Shown one piece after another: positions 37,413 through 49,560 of a DNA stretch of 64,000 nt. The DNA lies in assembly GCA_015499995.1 (NCBI GenBank), contig JADNRV010000011.1:372001-436000 (forward strand), in the 5' to 3' direction. The notes beneath the pieces are model-generated. The model did not search any database, had not been told where the DNA came from, and was given only the letters and a program-made list of their open reading frames with translations. This DNA comes from Flammula alnicola. Lineage: Eukaryota; Basidiomycota; Agaricomycetes; Agaricales; Strophariaceae. Each line of letters starts with the position of its first letter. Positions within the stretch are counted from its first letter, which is position 1. Both the position numbers and the translations under genes were made by a program.

Positions 37413-40400
37413 ATGTCAGAAGAAACCGAGGCCCTCGACTGGGGAAACGAGGAAGAAGAGCATCAGGGTGCCTACAGACGGGCGTCTTATGACTACGCTG
37501 CTCGACGGGACTCTGGTGATGCAGACGACGTCGAGGACACAATTTCTCTAGGCGAAGACGAAGACGATGGATACTATTATCAACGTGAATACACGAACAG
37601 GACCGTCCATAGTTCAGTTATCGCGAAAGAAGCGCACGATAGACCTCCTTCAGTGCAACAGCGGGAAGAGTCTACGGGCGCTAATGACCAACCACGGTCG
37701 CAGCATGGGTATCGCGAGCCAGAACACTTCGAAGGTGCTACAACCCAGACTTCGCGCTTATCGGCAAGTTCACCGCCTAGACAACGAAACTCGAGAAACC
37801 AATCGTCGCCGCAGCATCCCAATCCCACTCGACTCATGCATGCCCTTCCACCGAAACCCATACCCGCCAAAGTCCCTTATTTACCTCCTTCTCATCCTTC
37901 GATCGTCGCAGCGACCAGCATGACGTCTATCTCCCCAAGAGCAGCATCTCGCGATGCGAAGAAAGTCAATGGAACGACCCCAGGAAAACCCAGTTCCCCT
38001 GCACCACCTGATCTTCCACAGAACTGGGAACTGCGACATCCTCGAAGGGGCGGGTCGCCATATTATTACAACCGAGAAACTCACGAGTCGACTTGGACCC
38101 TTCCCGTGAGCAGCATCCCTTCCTCTACTTATGGGGGATTCCGGAGTCGCCGCCGTAGCGGGTCTACGGGCCACATCTATATGACTCCATCTGACTCTGA
38201 CACACATCACTCGCAGACTTCGCGCTCAAATCGTGACCATGATATGGAAGATGCAACCAGGCCCTTACCTCCTGATCCGAAGGACCTTTCTTACGAAGAT
38301 CGCCACTACAGACCTGGCGGAGACACGACCTCAGTCGCTATTGAAGTCCGTGCAGTAGCACGCAGCGAAGCCATAGGTGGTCCTTACCCTTCTCGATCAC
38401 GGTATGATAGGTCGCCTTCACCAACTCGTCAGCGAAGACGGGCGAGATCGATTCTCCGCCACTCGACGTTCGAGGGACTCAGGTCCATGCAAGAGAACAA
38501 GATTATCTACCTTCGCGCGGAAACCACCATGCTCCACGTGAGAGACATGGCTTTACTAACCCAGATCCGGTTTTGCAGAGGGAGCTCGACGCGATGCCAC
38601 CTGAATCTGGGTATACAGAGCGATGGATATCACCACCCACAGAGTTCGATCAGGACGATCGTGCTTCTCGCAGGCAACCCCGTCGACCAGTTGATATAAA
38701 TGACCGCGGGTTAGACCAACCTTCCTCTGATGATAGGACTAGACCTTCGTTGAGAAGGCGAGAAAGTAGCCGAGGACCCCACAGAGACAGAGACAGAGAA
38801 CCGCCTCGTCATCCTGATATACGCGAACATTCGAACGGAAACCCGAACTTCTTATCTGCACCCAGTACGTTGTCAGCCTCCTCCCATCCCCTCCCATCTC
38901 TCCACGCCAGCGATACGTGCACGTCCGTATCACAGTCAGTCAAAAGGCACAGTTGGAGGAGTCAGTGCTATTTTCTGCTGTATACCGAGCTACGCTTCCG
39001 ATCCTACTCTCAGCTTTGATCCTCTCCACCGTTCCTATATATCGACTTCAGGATGTTCTTAACGGATCTGCCCTTTCTTTTTTTTTCTTTCCTTCCTTTT
39101 CTTCCGCCTCTCTTCCTCTAACCGTCATGTCTTCCATTCTCACCACCTTTCACCCTCTTTCCTTTCCGGAACTACAGGACCCTATCCACGCGAACGTGAT
39201 CCAGGCCGCGACTACCCAGGTTATCGAGAAGCCATTCCGACCTCGGTCTCAGCACCATCAAATCGAAAAGAAAGGCCGCCCCGATTCGACCGCTCCTCGA
39301 GTGCAAATGGCCTCCAGCCAATGCAAGCCCTCCAGACCGCGACGCTTTCAATTCAAGACCACGAGATTACGATCCTCGCCCACCGCCTAATTTCGATCAA
39401 CGGCGGGGTGACGAACGCGATTACGATCGCAGTCGCCGCGGCCCCATGCCAGAAGGGACCGAGATGATGAGGCCTCCTGACAATTATCCCACAGACAAGT
39501 CGACCGATGCCAGAAAGGCCGAACCGATATCCAGATGCATATGATCGGCCCTCGCCAGAGGAAATGGGGCAGTCATCTCGTACGTGTTCTTCCCAAAATC
39601 CAACTGGCCTATATACCGACCTCAACTTCTTCCTCTCTTCCTACGTCGCTCATCCTCGGTTTGGCTTCGTTCTTTCTGAACAGACCGTAAACGACAACCT
39701 CTGCCACCTCAAGCGACGACCTTTCTATCGTCGTCGACCTCGTCTGGTCCAATGTACAGAGACCCTCCTCCACATGTTCCCGCTGCTGTGCCGAAAGAAC
39801 CTAAGCCACCTGGCTGGGCAAATAGCGACCCCAGTCTTCCTCGGCGCCCGCGGTTTGCACCCAATGCCCCCAACGCCTCCAACGCCAAAGCACGCCCACC
39901 AATGGACAGAGTGCCTTCGCGCTCTGTCGGCACAGCCGGGAAAGACGACGACGACCAGGATAATGCACCCAAACAGCCTGATCATGGCAGGAATAATTAT
40001 CCTCAGCCTCTTCCTAAAATCGATACTCGCATGGAAGTTGACCCTCGCGACCCTCCAAATCCAGGTATCCACCGTCTCCGAGGGATACAAGGAGCGCCCA
40101 TCAGCATCTCGACGACATGGACGATTTACCGGAGGGCCGAGGTCATCCAGACCTGTTCAAACCGCTCCACAGGGGCAGGCATATTCGACAAGGGCAACCT
40201 CTTCGCCCACCGAGCCTCTTCAAAAAGGACCTGAAAACGCCAGATATGACAATGCCTCCTCTGCAGGGCTGCCACCACGCCCGGATGAAAAGAGGAACAA
40301 TGATGACTATCGTGATAGTCGTTCTGGATGGGGGGACAGCCGACCAGGCAATATGCATCCAGAGCGGATTCCTCCTGTATGCGCCCTAATAATTTCGTTT

Positions 40401-41914
40401 GAACATTATCTAATTGAATTTTAGCAGCCAAGGCGTGACTTTAGGGTTCGGCCTGACGATAGACCACCGCCGCAACTGCCGGTTTCTGGCACGAATAATG
40501 TACCGATTGGAACTAGACGAACTCCTGTGCCTTCCAACAATGGTCCTCCACCCACAATGTCGAATGGGCCCTCTGCTCCTCCAACAGTGGCATTCAACCC
40601 TGATGCTAGGCCTCCGCCATCGACTTTGATCAACGCTGCTAAAGCTCGTGAGCTACCTTCAGGGAAAGAATCTTACGAACGAGTACGAAAATCCTTTCTT
40701 GCGCTCTACGTGTTTCTTACCGTGATGTCATCTAGCCATTAAATCCTCCTGTACCTGATGAGCAGCGCTCGGCTACTTTATCGGAAGGGTATCGTTACCC
40801 AACTCCACCCGTAAGTTGCTTTATACTTGACTTTCTCGTCGTCACTGACATGCATATGAAGCAACATTTGAATGTACCTACTGAAACCGAGAAGCCTAAA
40901 TCACGTCGTCCGACGCGGTTCTCGCCATTGGCCCCTGTACGTTAATTCCTTCGACCACAAAGGCTTCGTGTTGATGAAGTAATTGAAATGCAGAAAAAGA
41001 ATCTTGAACAAGACCACCCAGTCCTTTTACAAGATAGGGTAGCAACTCAAGACCATCCCACAACCACGAGCCCCAAAGAACCAAGTCAGGGCCATGCGAC
41101 ACCACCTCCGATGTCAAGAGAGCCTTCGATGCTTTCCTTGACGGATCATCTATCAGCTCAACGTTCGGACCGTGGTCAGTCGTCTGATGGTCGTTCTGAT
41201 GGTTCGCGCGCTGGGCCGCGTGTTCGCTACATGGATCAAAGAGAGGACCTACCCGTTCCAAGTCGTTTGCCCGATGATCGACCTCCTTCTGCAACCTCTG
41301 GTACCCAACCCCGTCGAAAGGACCCACTGTCGACCTCGTCAGCCCCTCATACTGAGGCGACTGCTTTCCATCGTCCTCGTCCCAGTAAATGGAGCGAACA
41401 GATGTCGATTGCAGGAGCAGCACCAGGCGAACACTCGTCTGAAGATGCTGCAACGGCGGACCTTGATGACCTTCCCTCCCTTTCTCGCCGTCTGAGCAGC
41501 GAGAAACCTCCTCGACATCGTAAATACTCTGGAGGGTTTATTGCGCCTGATGGAAAATTCCCAACGGACTCCGTTAGCCATAGTCTACCTACACCGGCCG
41601 GCTCTGGAAGAGAGTCACAGGATGATACTTTGAGCTTCAAGGATCGTTTAGAGAAGCCCAACACTCAGAGACGCGGGCAGCAGATACCTTTGCTTGATCG
41701 TTTGTCGTCTGCTGGTGACAGCAGCCGCGTCAATGTCCAAGACGTCCAGCAACAATCTCTGCGTGAAAGGCTCATTCCGTCGAAGAGGGATCGAGAAGAC
41801 ATGATGATGGATGAAGGCGATCCAAGGGACTTGTCCTATGATGGGGAGGATGGAAATGAATCTAAACGGGCGAGGCGTAGGAATCCGAAGGGAAAGCGAG
41901 GTGGCAGAAGGTAA
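37413..41914 (+). CDS. Large Arg/Pro/Ser-rich WW-domain protein, frame-disrupted in middle
   Basis: The start ATG gives MSEETEALDWGNEEEEHQ. One WW domain spans roughly residues 201-231 (LPQNWELRHPRRGG, then YYYNRETHESTWTLP), with the second signature Trp and the terminal Pro. WW domains bind proline-rich ligands. The rest is low complexity: RS/RD-rich segments, poly-proline stretches, and a basic C-terminus (KRARRRNPKGKRGGRR) that could be a nuclear signal. Together these suggest an RNA-processing or nuclear scaffold protein, as inference only. The first 1 kb and the last exon (40988-41914) are clean. Between them the frame changes without splice sites near 38445, 39335, 39490 and 40095. Splices near 38540-38575 and 38868-39178 look normal. 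Confidence 0.7.
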
Positions 41915-42590
41915 TGTGCCTCTCAATGGTCTGACAAAATCCGGCAGAAAATTTTCTCTGATATTTGGCCCTCATCTTGTATTGTCGTTCTTGCTCTGTA
42001 TCTGTGTGCATATTGTTACTATTCATTTACTATTCGTTTTGTCCCAAGCAATCAATCCTATAATTTCTCATTGCAGTCCAGTTGACGTTGACAAATTCTT
42101 TAGATGAAATCTCTCCTTGAAGCGTGGGCGTTCCTGGGTCGTCGGTCGGATAGGACTGGCCATAGGTTTCTAGACACTCGAGGCACTGAAACGTCTATAA
42201 AGCGCAAAAGAGATCAAGCCATTAGAGAAAGTCTGTAAAGCCGTAGACAACCGGCACATACAGATCGGTTGGATCAGCGTATGCGAGTAAATGGTAGATA
42301 CAGTCTTTGGCCGAATCGTCGAACAACTTGGGTTCAGATAGCCGGAACTGAGGCTACAACAGATGTTGGATTCAACGTCGACTCTGGCGCCGGAAGGTCT
42401 CCCCAGAGCAGTATCAGAATCCTCGCCGGATTGAGAATGAGAAAGGGCCTCGAAGCTGGAGCTGCTGTCCAATGGCGAGTCGAACCTCCGAGCAGCGCGT
42501 TGAAGCTTCAAGCAAGACATGTTTCCTTTGTAGAGGTCCCTTGGAGTGCCTTTGTGACATCGCCTAGAACGAAGAGCGCGTACGGTCATG
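41915..42590. other. Intergenic, 3' flank of WW-domain gene
   Basis: About 680 bases up to the terminal repeat of the next element. Overlapping open frames of 110-140 codons on both strands (about 42170-42600) have no recognisable motif and are not called. Confidence 0.4.
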
Positions 42591-42606
42591 CATCAGTAAA
42601 ATAACA
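42591..42606. repeat. Left 16-bp terminal inverted repeat
   Basis: CATCAGTAAAATAACA; exact inverse copy at 44079-44094. Confidence 0.8.
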
Positions 42607-42943
42607 ATTTCCCTTTTACTCGCTTTTTACGCTTTCCAAAGCTTTGAAAGAGACAAAAGAGCAAAAGCGGTTGCCGCTTTTGAGAACGAAGCCCTTAGGC
42701 TTTCAAACCGCTTTCAAAGTGCTTTCAGAAGAGGAAACCACTTTGCAAAGTGGCCAAACCGATACAGAGGCGACTTGCAAAGTGTTCCAAAAGCCTCTCT
42801 TAAAGTGTTTTCGAAGCATGCAAAGTAGTGAGAAAAACATTTGTATTGCATAAAATATAAATGATAACAATCACACTACAGTACTACAACTACATAGCTA
42901 ATCCTGGTCTTCAACGCTACCCTGTCCTCTCTTCAACCTCCTC

Positions 42944-43370
42944 TCCCAAACCCTCATCCCAAAAATGCCAACTTCGCCATCTGCCTCGTCTCCTCATCCT
43001 CAATGTGGCTCGTCTCCAGCAATACGCTCCCCCAGCTATACAGCACGTGCGCGAGCACCTAGTGCTGCTGCAGATGTAGCGCTGCTAGGTCCCCGTGCAT
43101 GGGCGTGAATACAGTGCATTTGCACTGGCACCCGCACTGGCAAACCACAACTCGATACCACCCGTACCACCACCAGAGCTGGCAAAGGACGAGGGCAGGA
43201 TGGCGACGGCGGCAAATGCGACGCCTCGAACGTCCATTGCGTCTTTGGCGACTTGGACTCTCCTCCATTCAGCGCTGACTTGGACCCCCCCACTCAACGT
43301 CGAGGAGGCCTCCGAGCCGGCAAAGAGCAGCCGCTGCGCCATGAGCACAATGCGTTTGTCGTACATTAAA
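42944..43370 (-). pseudogene. Gene fragment inside the 42.6-44.1 kb element
   Basis: The minus strand encodes protein-like stretches (MYDKRIVLMAQRLLFAGSEA, VQVSAEWRRVQVAKDAMDVR, then in another frame VLAHVLYSWGSVLLETSHIE and DEETRQMAKLAFLG). They are separated by stops and a frame change. The composition is GC-rich and unlike the A/T-rich ends of the element. I do not recognise the parent gene. It is best read as a captured, decayed host gene piece. Confidence 0.45.
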
Positions 43371-44078
43371 CTCTGTAATCAAAGACGGAAGTGAGTTCAG
43401 GCATGTAGATGGACGCACTTCAACCACTTACAAGGTATTGCTATCCCCATTTTTAGTGATGAACAGGGAATTGAGTCAATTAACATGCACACCTTGAGCC
43501 GAGCCTGAACTTGCTACATCAGGTATCATCCTACCATCGAGAGAACACAGTCAGAGATGAAGAAGAATGTACGAGAGCAGGGGAGACGAGCTGGAGTGGG
43601 TACTTACATCTGTAGCCAGGTAGGTTGCAAGGAAACACTAATGTAAAATTATGAATGAAGCATAAGGATGGATAAGCAGCTAAACAAGAATTGGGAGCGG
43701 TCAACTGGGTGGAGGAGGTGTAAGAAGAGAGAAGGTTGCGATGCGGAATGAGACGGAATTTCGGGAAGTGGCGGCAACATCACGTGGTGTCGGAGTTTGA
43801 ACGGCCTTTACGAAAAATCGTGTTACATCACTTGACGGTAGGTTGGCGCACTCATTGCTGACTCCACGCGGACAGAAGGATGAGAGCACAGAGGGTAAAG
43901 AATATCCACCTTCCATCGTTGTACACGAAATTTTACCATTTCTACACTCTGCAAAATCTCAAAGTGGTGAAAGTGGCAAAAGCCTTGAAATCGATCAAAA
44001 GGGACGATCAAAGGTGCTGGGAAGCTCTGACAAAAGGTCTCTGAAAGCGAAAGCTGTGAAAAGCTTTTGAAAAGCATA

Positions 44079-44094
44079 TGTTATTTTACTGATG
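44079..44094. repeat. Right 16-bp terminal inverted repeat
   Basis: TGTTATTTTACTGATG, exact inverse of 42591-42606. Confidence 0.8.
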
Positions 44095-44920
44095 TGCCTC
44101 CCGAGTTATCATCCCTTTCTAGAACGCTGAAGCTTGAAATGGCGCGTTTTTGCTGATCAGGTTCAACGGGGCCTTGAAGACGAAAGACCGTTTCTACGCT
44201 CAGTTGAGAAGGTAAGGACATCGTAAGGCTGCCACTGAGCTTCGAGTCGAATTACAATCACTGACTTGTTCCTGGCCGCTCAGTTATGAGAAGAGAAAAT
44301 GACTGTTAGAGAGTAGTTAACAGGTTTTATAGCGAGGCCTCGGAGAAAGCCGAGCGCATCGAGTTCTCCTCACAAGGTATACTACGAGCGAAAAATGGAA
44401 GGAGGCAAAATCCACAAGAAATATCATACATTAAATAGGCTGGAGAATCTACTCAATTGGATCTATAGCTTGCTCGAGAGAGACTGGCGCCCAAAGAAAG
44501 ACATGCCAATAACTGTCAATGGAGCCTCCACCTTTGATCTACTTATTACTGATGTTGTATTTAGGATTCAAAATCTGATGTGAATACTCCTACGTATCTA
44601 TTAATATAGCAGGAGGAACAAACTGTCAATTCCGTGCTTGGGGGGTCATAAATATTATTGATTGCTTCCTGGCAACTACTTATGGAATGTAATATACAGT
44701 GGGATTGTAAAGGACGTTGAAAGGACGTGATAACCTAATGTCAAATTAATTGAACTGCTAAAATACCAATATAAACGTCCAGATATTAGAAGGGAGTAAA
44801 ATACCAAATCATTTAGCAGGTCCAGCCGAGTTATTTGTTTCGCCGAATAAGGCAATCTGCGCCACGGATCGCGGTGACCTCATCAAGAGGTTGTTTAAAA
44901 ACTCCGCTGTTGCCTGTTTT
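44095..44920. other. Intergenic, AT-rich
   Basis: About 830 bases, AT-rich, with one short open frame (44395-44583) lacking features; no gene called. Confidence 0.4.
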
Positions 44921-45392
44921 TTACTTTCCCAAGGACCGAGGTAAGCAAAGTGACATTATCGCGGCTTGGACAGTACACCCACATATGTCAGCTTTAAGTG
45001 CAAGATAGTCTTGATATGTCATGGTCGCATGTGGTCTGTTGGCCCGAAGATTGTCTTGATGGATGACCTTTGGGTGCCCAATGTTAATTTGGCTTTCCCC
45101 TTTAACTGGATCAACCGGGAGACCGTATCTCGAAGCCCTTCTAGTCGGTGTCCCCTCTGGATGATTATGCGACATAGGAGCCACTAAGACGTATCCATCT
45201 GGGTCGGGGGAAGTGAGAACAATCACTGGATGTTGTCCCACGTTTCCCTGTAGCGGGCTTCGAGTTAGTGACCTGTCGTGGGCTTGTAAAGAAGAGGAAA
45301 GGACATACAGAGCCTTCTGGCCGGGGAATAAAATGTTTTGGCTTGGCTTTCATAATATCTCCTTCTCGGAGGTATGTCGTTGCGGAAGGCAT
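44921..45392 (-). CDS. Small GQHP/KGES-family protein, copy B (no signal peptide)
   Basis: Function unknown. Two exons with one GT-AG intron (donor GTATGTCC near 45308, acceptor CTACAG near 45245) give about 135 residues: YLREGDIMKAKPKHFIPRPE, then VGQHPVIVLTSPDPDGYVLV, APMSHNHPEGTPTRRASRYG and LPVDPVKGESQINIGHPKVI. It is clearly paralogous to copy A at 47146-47656: same intron position, same GQHP, APMSHxHP, ASxYGLPxDPxKGES and Asn-Leu blocks. Copy A begins with a signal peptide. Copy B starts at MPSATT just before the shared GDI(V/M)K block and lacks one, so it may be N-terminally truncated or may use an unseen upstream exon. Confidence 0.62.
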
Positions 45393-47145
45393 TATTATCG
45401 AGATTGTAAAATACGCGTAAAGAGTGTGAAGTGTACGATGTTATCACTGCAATTCAAAGAACATTAACTTCATCAAAAGCAAATGTTTTAGTACAATTAT
45501 TTCGGAATTAAGGCATAACGTACAGGTGTTGAGGAACCACGAGAGTCGGCGATGTCTTCAAGGCAAATTAGGAGGTTTTGTTGCGTTCAGTACATAACCG
45601 AAAGCTGGCTCGCGGTGTAGAGAAGTCTGTCAAATACCCCGTATCTTATATGAATTGAGTCTTCCGTAGATAGTCCCACAACGATCGGATACATGGACAT
45701 TTGGAAGTTGTTTGGAAGGCATTTAGCATGATGCGCCAAATTTAGCTCAGGCACTCGCCAATGAAGAAAGGGAAAAGAGTCGGGAGTTCAGGAATGGCAA
45801 GTCGACGTCGGCTCTGGGTCTTAGAAAAGGCTCAACGCCGTTTCAAGATGGCAGGTAAATGCGATGTTCATTCTGTAACAAGATGCCCAAACGCCTCGAG
45901 GTTTCGACGCACACGGGGATGAGGATGAAAGCGGTGCATTGATCCCGGGGGGCTAGATTCTGATATGAGGATCTGTCAATGGGCACCAATCGCCATCTTG
46001 GGACTCTTTTAGCTGTAAGCCGTGGGCGAAATTCCGCAAAAATAGTGCATGGGTGAAGGCCGTGGGGTTCACGAAATGCGATCCCACCGCTGCAGTAAGC
46101 TGGGCAGATGTCAATAGGACAGTTCTGATCGGAAATAAAAGATAGAGGAAGGCCACGATGCAAAAGCGTGATATAGGAAAGAATATATAAGGCAAACCTC
46201 AGAGAGAGTCGTATGTTTTTGAGGCAGGGATTAGATATATTTCCAGGACGTCCACAGTGACACATCAAGACGTGCGGTGATTGTTCAAATGTTCACGCTC
46301 GGAACTCTGATTGTTGCACAACAAGAAGCTCTTAACTTCTTCCGTGGATTGATAACATATCGTTGGGATGCAAGTTGGCTTCCCGCAGAGAATTGCTCCG
46401 ACTGCTGCCTGTACTATATGAGACGTGCGCCACACAACTTATCGCTACAGAAGACTTCCCCATGTGGTCGCCATCAAGTTGCGTGATATCGGCTGGCCAA
46501 ATCAGCCAGTATCGTCAAAGACTATAAAATCTTGCTGAAGGCCCTGGAGGTTTGTTTCCGCGAAATAAATGAGCGCGGTTTTTAATATACAAGGTAAGAT
46601 GGCAACTAAATAGTCTATCAGTACACTGTACAGTAGTGAATATTCAACGTCACGCAATCGGCATCGGTCACTGTCAATGACGCCGTTTACCGCGACCGCG
46701 GTCAGGCCGTGAATGAGGTGTGCCGTGAGAAGATCCGCTGGGTCCACTATGGACAGTACCACCGTGCGTTTGCTGATGAGATGAACTAGCGTGCCCTGTC
46801 TGAGATGAACCGACATGAGTTTGTTGATGAGATGGGCCAGCGTGCGCCGGCTGGTGGGGTCCGCCCGTATGCGCTCCCTGCTAGCCAGGAAATTATCAGA
46901 ACGACCCAAAAGAACAAAGGGAGCACGCACCTGAATTTTTCTAGACGATTTCGCTGCATGTGCATGTGCGGCTTGCTTAGCCTGCTCTTCTTGCTGGTGC
47001 AGAAGCAATGCGGCGCGTTGCATAGACTGTCTATTGCAGCTACAGTATATTTACATTTAACGGGCGTATATCGTTTACATTTTTAGCAAGACTCACGGGT
47101 CTGGACTGTCGTTTCGCCTCCGAAGTGCTCCAGGGCAGTTTTTAT
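45393..47145. other. Intergenic between the two small-protein paralogues
   Basis: About 1.75 kb. It holds one degenerate coding-like stretch (46672-46900, listed separately). A 174-codon minus-strand open frame (46502-47023) overlaps that stretch and has no family features; not called. Confidence 0.4.
46672..46900 (+). pseudogene. Degenerate repeat-bearing coding fragment
   Basis: One plus-strand frame reads DAVYRDRGQAVNEVCREKIR, WVHYGQYHRAFADEMN, a TAG stop, then RALSEMNRHEFVDEMGQRAP. The units YHRAFADEMN-RAL and RHEFVDEMGQRAP are diverged repeats of about 15 residues. It has no start codon, splice context or recognisable family, so it is read as a remnant of a repeat protein or transposon gene. 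Confidence 0.35.
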
Positions 47146-47656
47146 CTACAGTGGATGCATGGATTCAGTTGGGCAACGGAGAGCAAAACTTTGGAACAAC
47201 GCACGAATCTCTTTCTTGAGCGCCTGGAAATGATGAGGCTCCATTTTCGTATTTGTGGCCTTTAGATGTTGCAGAAGTATTCTATCAGGAGCTGCGACGT
47301 TGACATGGCTCTCTCCTTTTATTGGGTCAATTGGGAGGCCATAAGTAGATGCCGGTTTGGTTGGGGGATTCATGGGATGACTATGTGACATTGGTGCCAC
47401 CTTCACCCAACCATGTTCATCCGGCTCGCTCAGCGCAATAAGTGGATGTTGTCCGGCGTGCTTCTATTGGCAGAATAAATGTGGAGTTCACAATTGTAAG
47501 AGGAGTTTCTGTTACCGTCTTGGGCATAGGATACTCGAAATATTTCGGCCTTCCCTTGACAATATCGCCTGCTTTCACATCTGGAAAAGGGATCGGTACG
47601 GCAAGGATGACGGCGCTTAAAGCGACCTGAAGGGTTATTAGAGCTGCATATCGCAT
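47146..47656 (-). CDS. Small secreted protein, GQHP/KGES family, copy A
   Basis: Function unknown. Two exons; the intron begins at the GTAACAG donor after MPKT and ends CCAATAG. The first 20 residues (MRYAALITLQVALSAVILAV) are a good signal peptide. The mature protein reads FPDVKAGDIVKGRPKYFEYP, then AGQHPLIALSEPDEHGWVKV, APMSHSHPMNPPTKPASTYG, LPIDPIKGESHVNVAAPDRI and a C-terminal helix (HHFQALKKEIRALFQSF). About 150 residues. The order GDIVKG...HP(L/V)I(A/V)L...G-V-VAP(M)SH recalls small SH3-like barrel proteins, but this is only a pattern resemblance. It is paralogous to copy B. Confidence 0.7.
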
Positions 47657-49560
47657 ATTGGTAAAATCTATATTGTGGTTCAGTCCACAGATGAACGGTT
47701 AGCTGTGAGCGAGACTCACTTAGGAGGTTTATTGCGTGGAAAGGGATTATATGTAGACCAGCTACTAGTAAGTGGACCGATTGAACTTGGGAAGGAGGCC
47801 AGCTCTCAGAACAATCAAGACACTGTGTCCTGTTATATACTGGTAGAATCCGCGCGCATAGCATTAACCACCGAGATCAAGGCTTCAACATGATGGCGCT
47901 GATCATGATATGACAGATCGATAAGAGGTCTAGCAGGCGCTGGAGAGCAGACACAGCCACAAGCTATAATTAGCCGCCGATAAAGTTCTTGTGGGTCCGT
48001 TAATCAGTGCTCCGAGTCAGCAGTCATTGATTCCGTAGATTTCCAGACAATAATATCCCTCGTGGGCTCCTTGCTGTGTGCACTGCTAGCAAGTATTGTC
48101 TTCCTATGGACAGCTTTGACTCCTGTGCGCAGAAAGTCAAACATGTCGCACAAGGCCGCCCGCCGCGGCCGTTTGGATTGAGGGGAAAAGACGAAGTGAG
48201 AAACAAAAGCAGCTTCGCTATCGCACCATCTAACTTGTTCAAGTGAGAAGCGGACAAACGCTTATTGTCCAGGATGAATGGATTGTAGCGGCCTCGGAGC
48301 CAGCCGTCACTTGAATATGAGCCTAGCGCTTCCGAGACTTGACATGAAGAAGCATGCTGAAGCATGAAGCACTGGCAACCGATCCCTGGGACATAATTCT
48401 GAATCAACGAGGGAGAAAACTTGCAAGCCAAGCCTGAGCGCCTGCGACGCCATAACGAGATCTGGCAGGAACTTTGCAAAGTTCGCCCTTCAGCATGACA
48501 GCACTGCATTCCGGATGGGTATGCTTCCACATTTTCCACTGTTGAAAGAATACTGTCAGAACACTGTCAGAGTAATATAATACGTGGACAAGCGCGTCAA
48601 AGGGGAACTTAATCTGTGGTTCTCTTAAGTAGGGCAGCTTGAGCGCATTTAAGCCATATGCACAGAAGCGCTTACCACTATGTATCCCTGTCGGTCATCA
48701 TTTAATTTTTCGCGGTCCAAAGAACCAGTGGTCGGACGAGTTTTCCAAAGACACATAGAAGCCATGACCACATGGAAGCCGGAGTACTATGTAGTGCCAA
48801 TGATCACATTTCACGGTGTCCACAAGGCTCGGACGCTTTAAATACATATGCTCGGGGGACGATTGGATGCTTTCTTCCATATAAATCGACTTGAAGGCGA
48901 ATGGTGAGAGTAAGCTGAGGAGTTCAGACACCTGTTCAGAATCCAAGGAAAAGCAGACGGATCTTTTTGTTTGAAATTTCAAATACTCATTATGTAACAC
49001 CACCAGCAAGCGGCGGCCTGACAGTACCCTCTGCACTGTTACATGTAGCCCTAGACAAAGCTTCTGACTATATATACATACCTATTTATGCGATCGACGC
49101 TATTTTATAGCCTAGCCTATCATGTCGCATTCTTCGTGGAAGGGTCCCGGGGTACCAAGATGTTCCACATGGCCGTCAGTTGTTCTAGAAATGTACTTAA
49201 AAGAGACAAAAAAATTGCTACGCCGGGATTTGCCTTCGGTTGTGGATATAGGCAAGGGAAAATCCAGGAAAATCCCCATGTAGAAATATAACCTACCGAC
49301 AAGTTTGCCCAAGCACTTACTAGAGCTTAGCGCTTACTAGTGGCACGCCAGTTCGGCTAGTCCTTAAGAGTAACTTATGAGGTAAGGATCTCGAGGAAAC
49401 GCGCAGACGGCGCAAAATACCAAATTGTCTGCTCACAAGGTCACGAGTGAACCTACAAATTCGATAGCAAGAATGGCTGATATAGAAGAGCACGCACGAG
49501 AATAGCAAAGTACATGCCACACGACAGTAACTAGTGGTGGCCCAGGGAATGAGAGCCTCG
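47657..49560. other. Intergenic with uncalled minus-strand open frames
   Basis: About 1.9 kb. Minus-strand frames at 48024-48539 (171 codons) and 48698-49036 (112 codons, containing CDHWHYIVLRLPCGHGFYVS) are open but lack recognised domains or clear gene structure. They are possible lineage-specific genes or chance frames. Confidence 0.35.

Larger units (their letters stand above)
42591..44094. mobile_element. 1.5-kb DNA element with 16-bp terminal inverted repeats, likely non-autonomous
   Basis: The first 16 bases (CATCAGTAAAATAACA, 42591-42606) are repeated exactly in inverse at 44079-44094. Just inside both ends lie many short copies of a CTTTCAAAG/CTTTTGAAAAG-like motif (about 42625-42830 and 43965-44070). 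Such subterminal arrays are typical of transposase binding regions. No transposase-like frame is present. A clear target-site duplication is not resolved; the flanks are CATG and TGCC, and only a 2-bp AT fits if the ends are CAGT/ACTG. The interior carries pieces of a minus-strand coding sequence. It is probably a non-autonomous DNA transposon carrying a captured gene fragment. Confidence 0.75.

Noticed and set aside
46502..47023. 174-codon minus-strand open frame
   Set aside because: No motifs, and it overlaps a plus-strand degenerate repeat fragment that has more protein-like character.
44921..47656. Toxin-antitoxin (PemK/MazF-like) reading of the small-protein pair
   Set aside because: Only a loose pattern of Gly/Asp/His-Pro residues; catalytic residues cannot be placed, one copy is secreted, and there is no antitoxin partner.
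48024..48539. 171-codon minus-strand open frame
   Set aside because: No recognisable domain, no intron structure and biased residues (many Cys/Arg/Ser); cannot be separated from chance.
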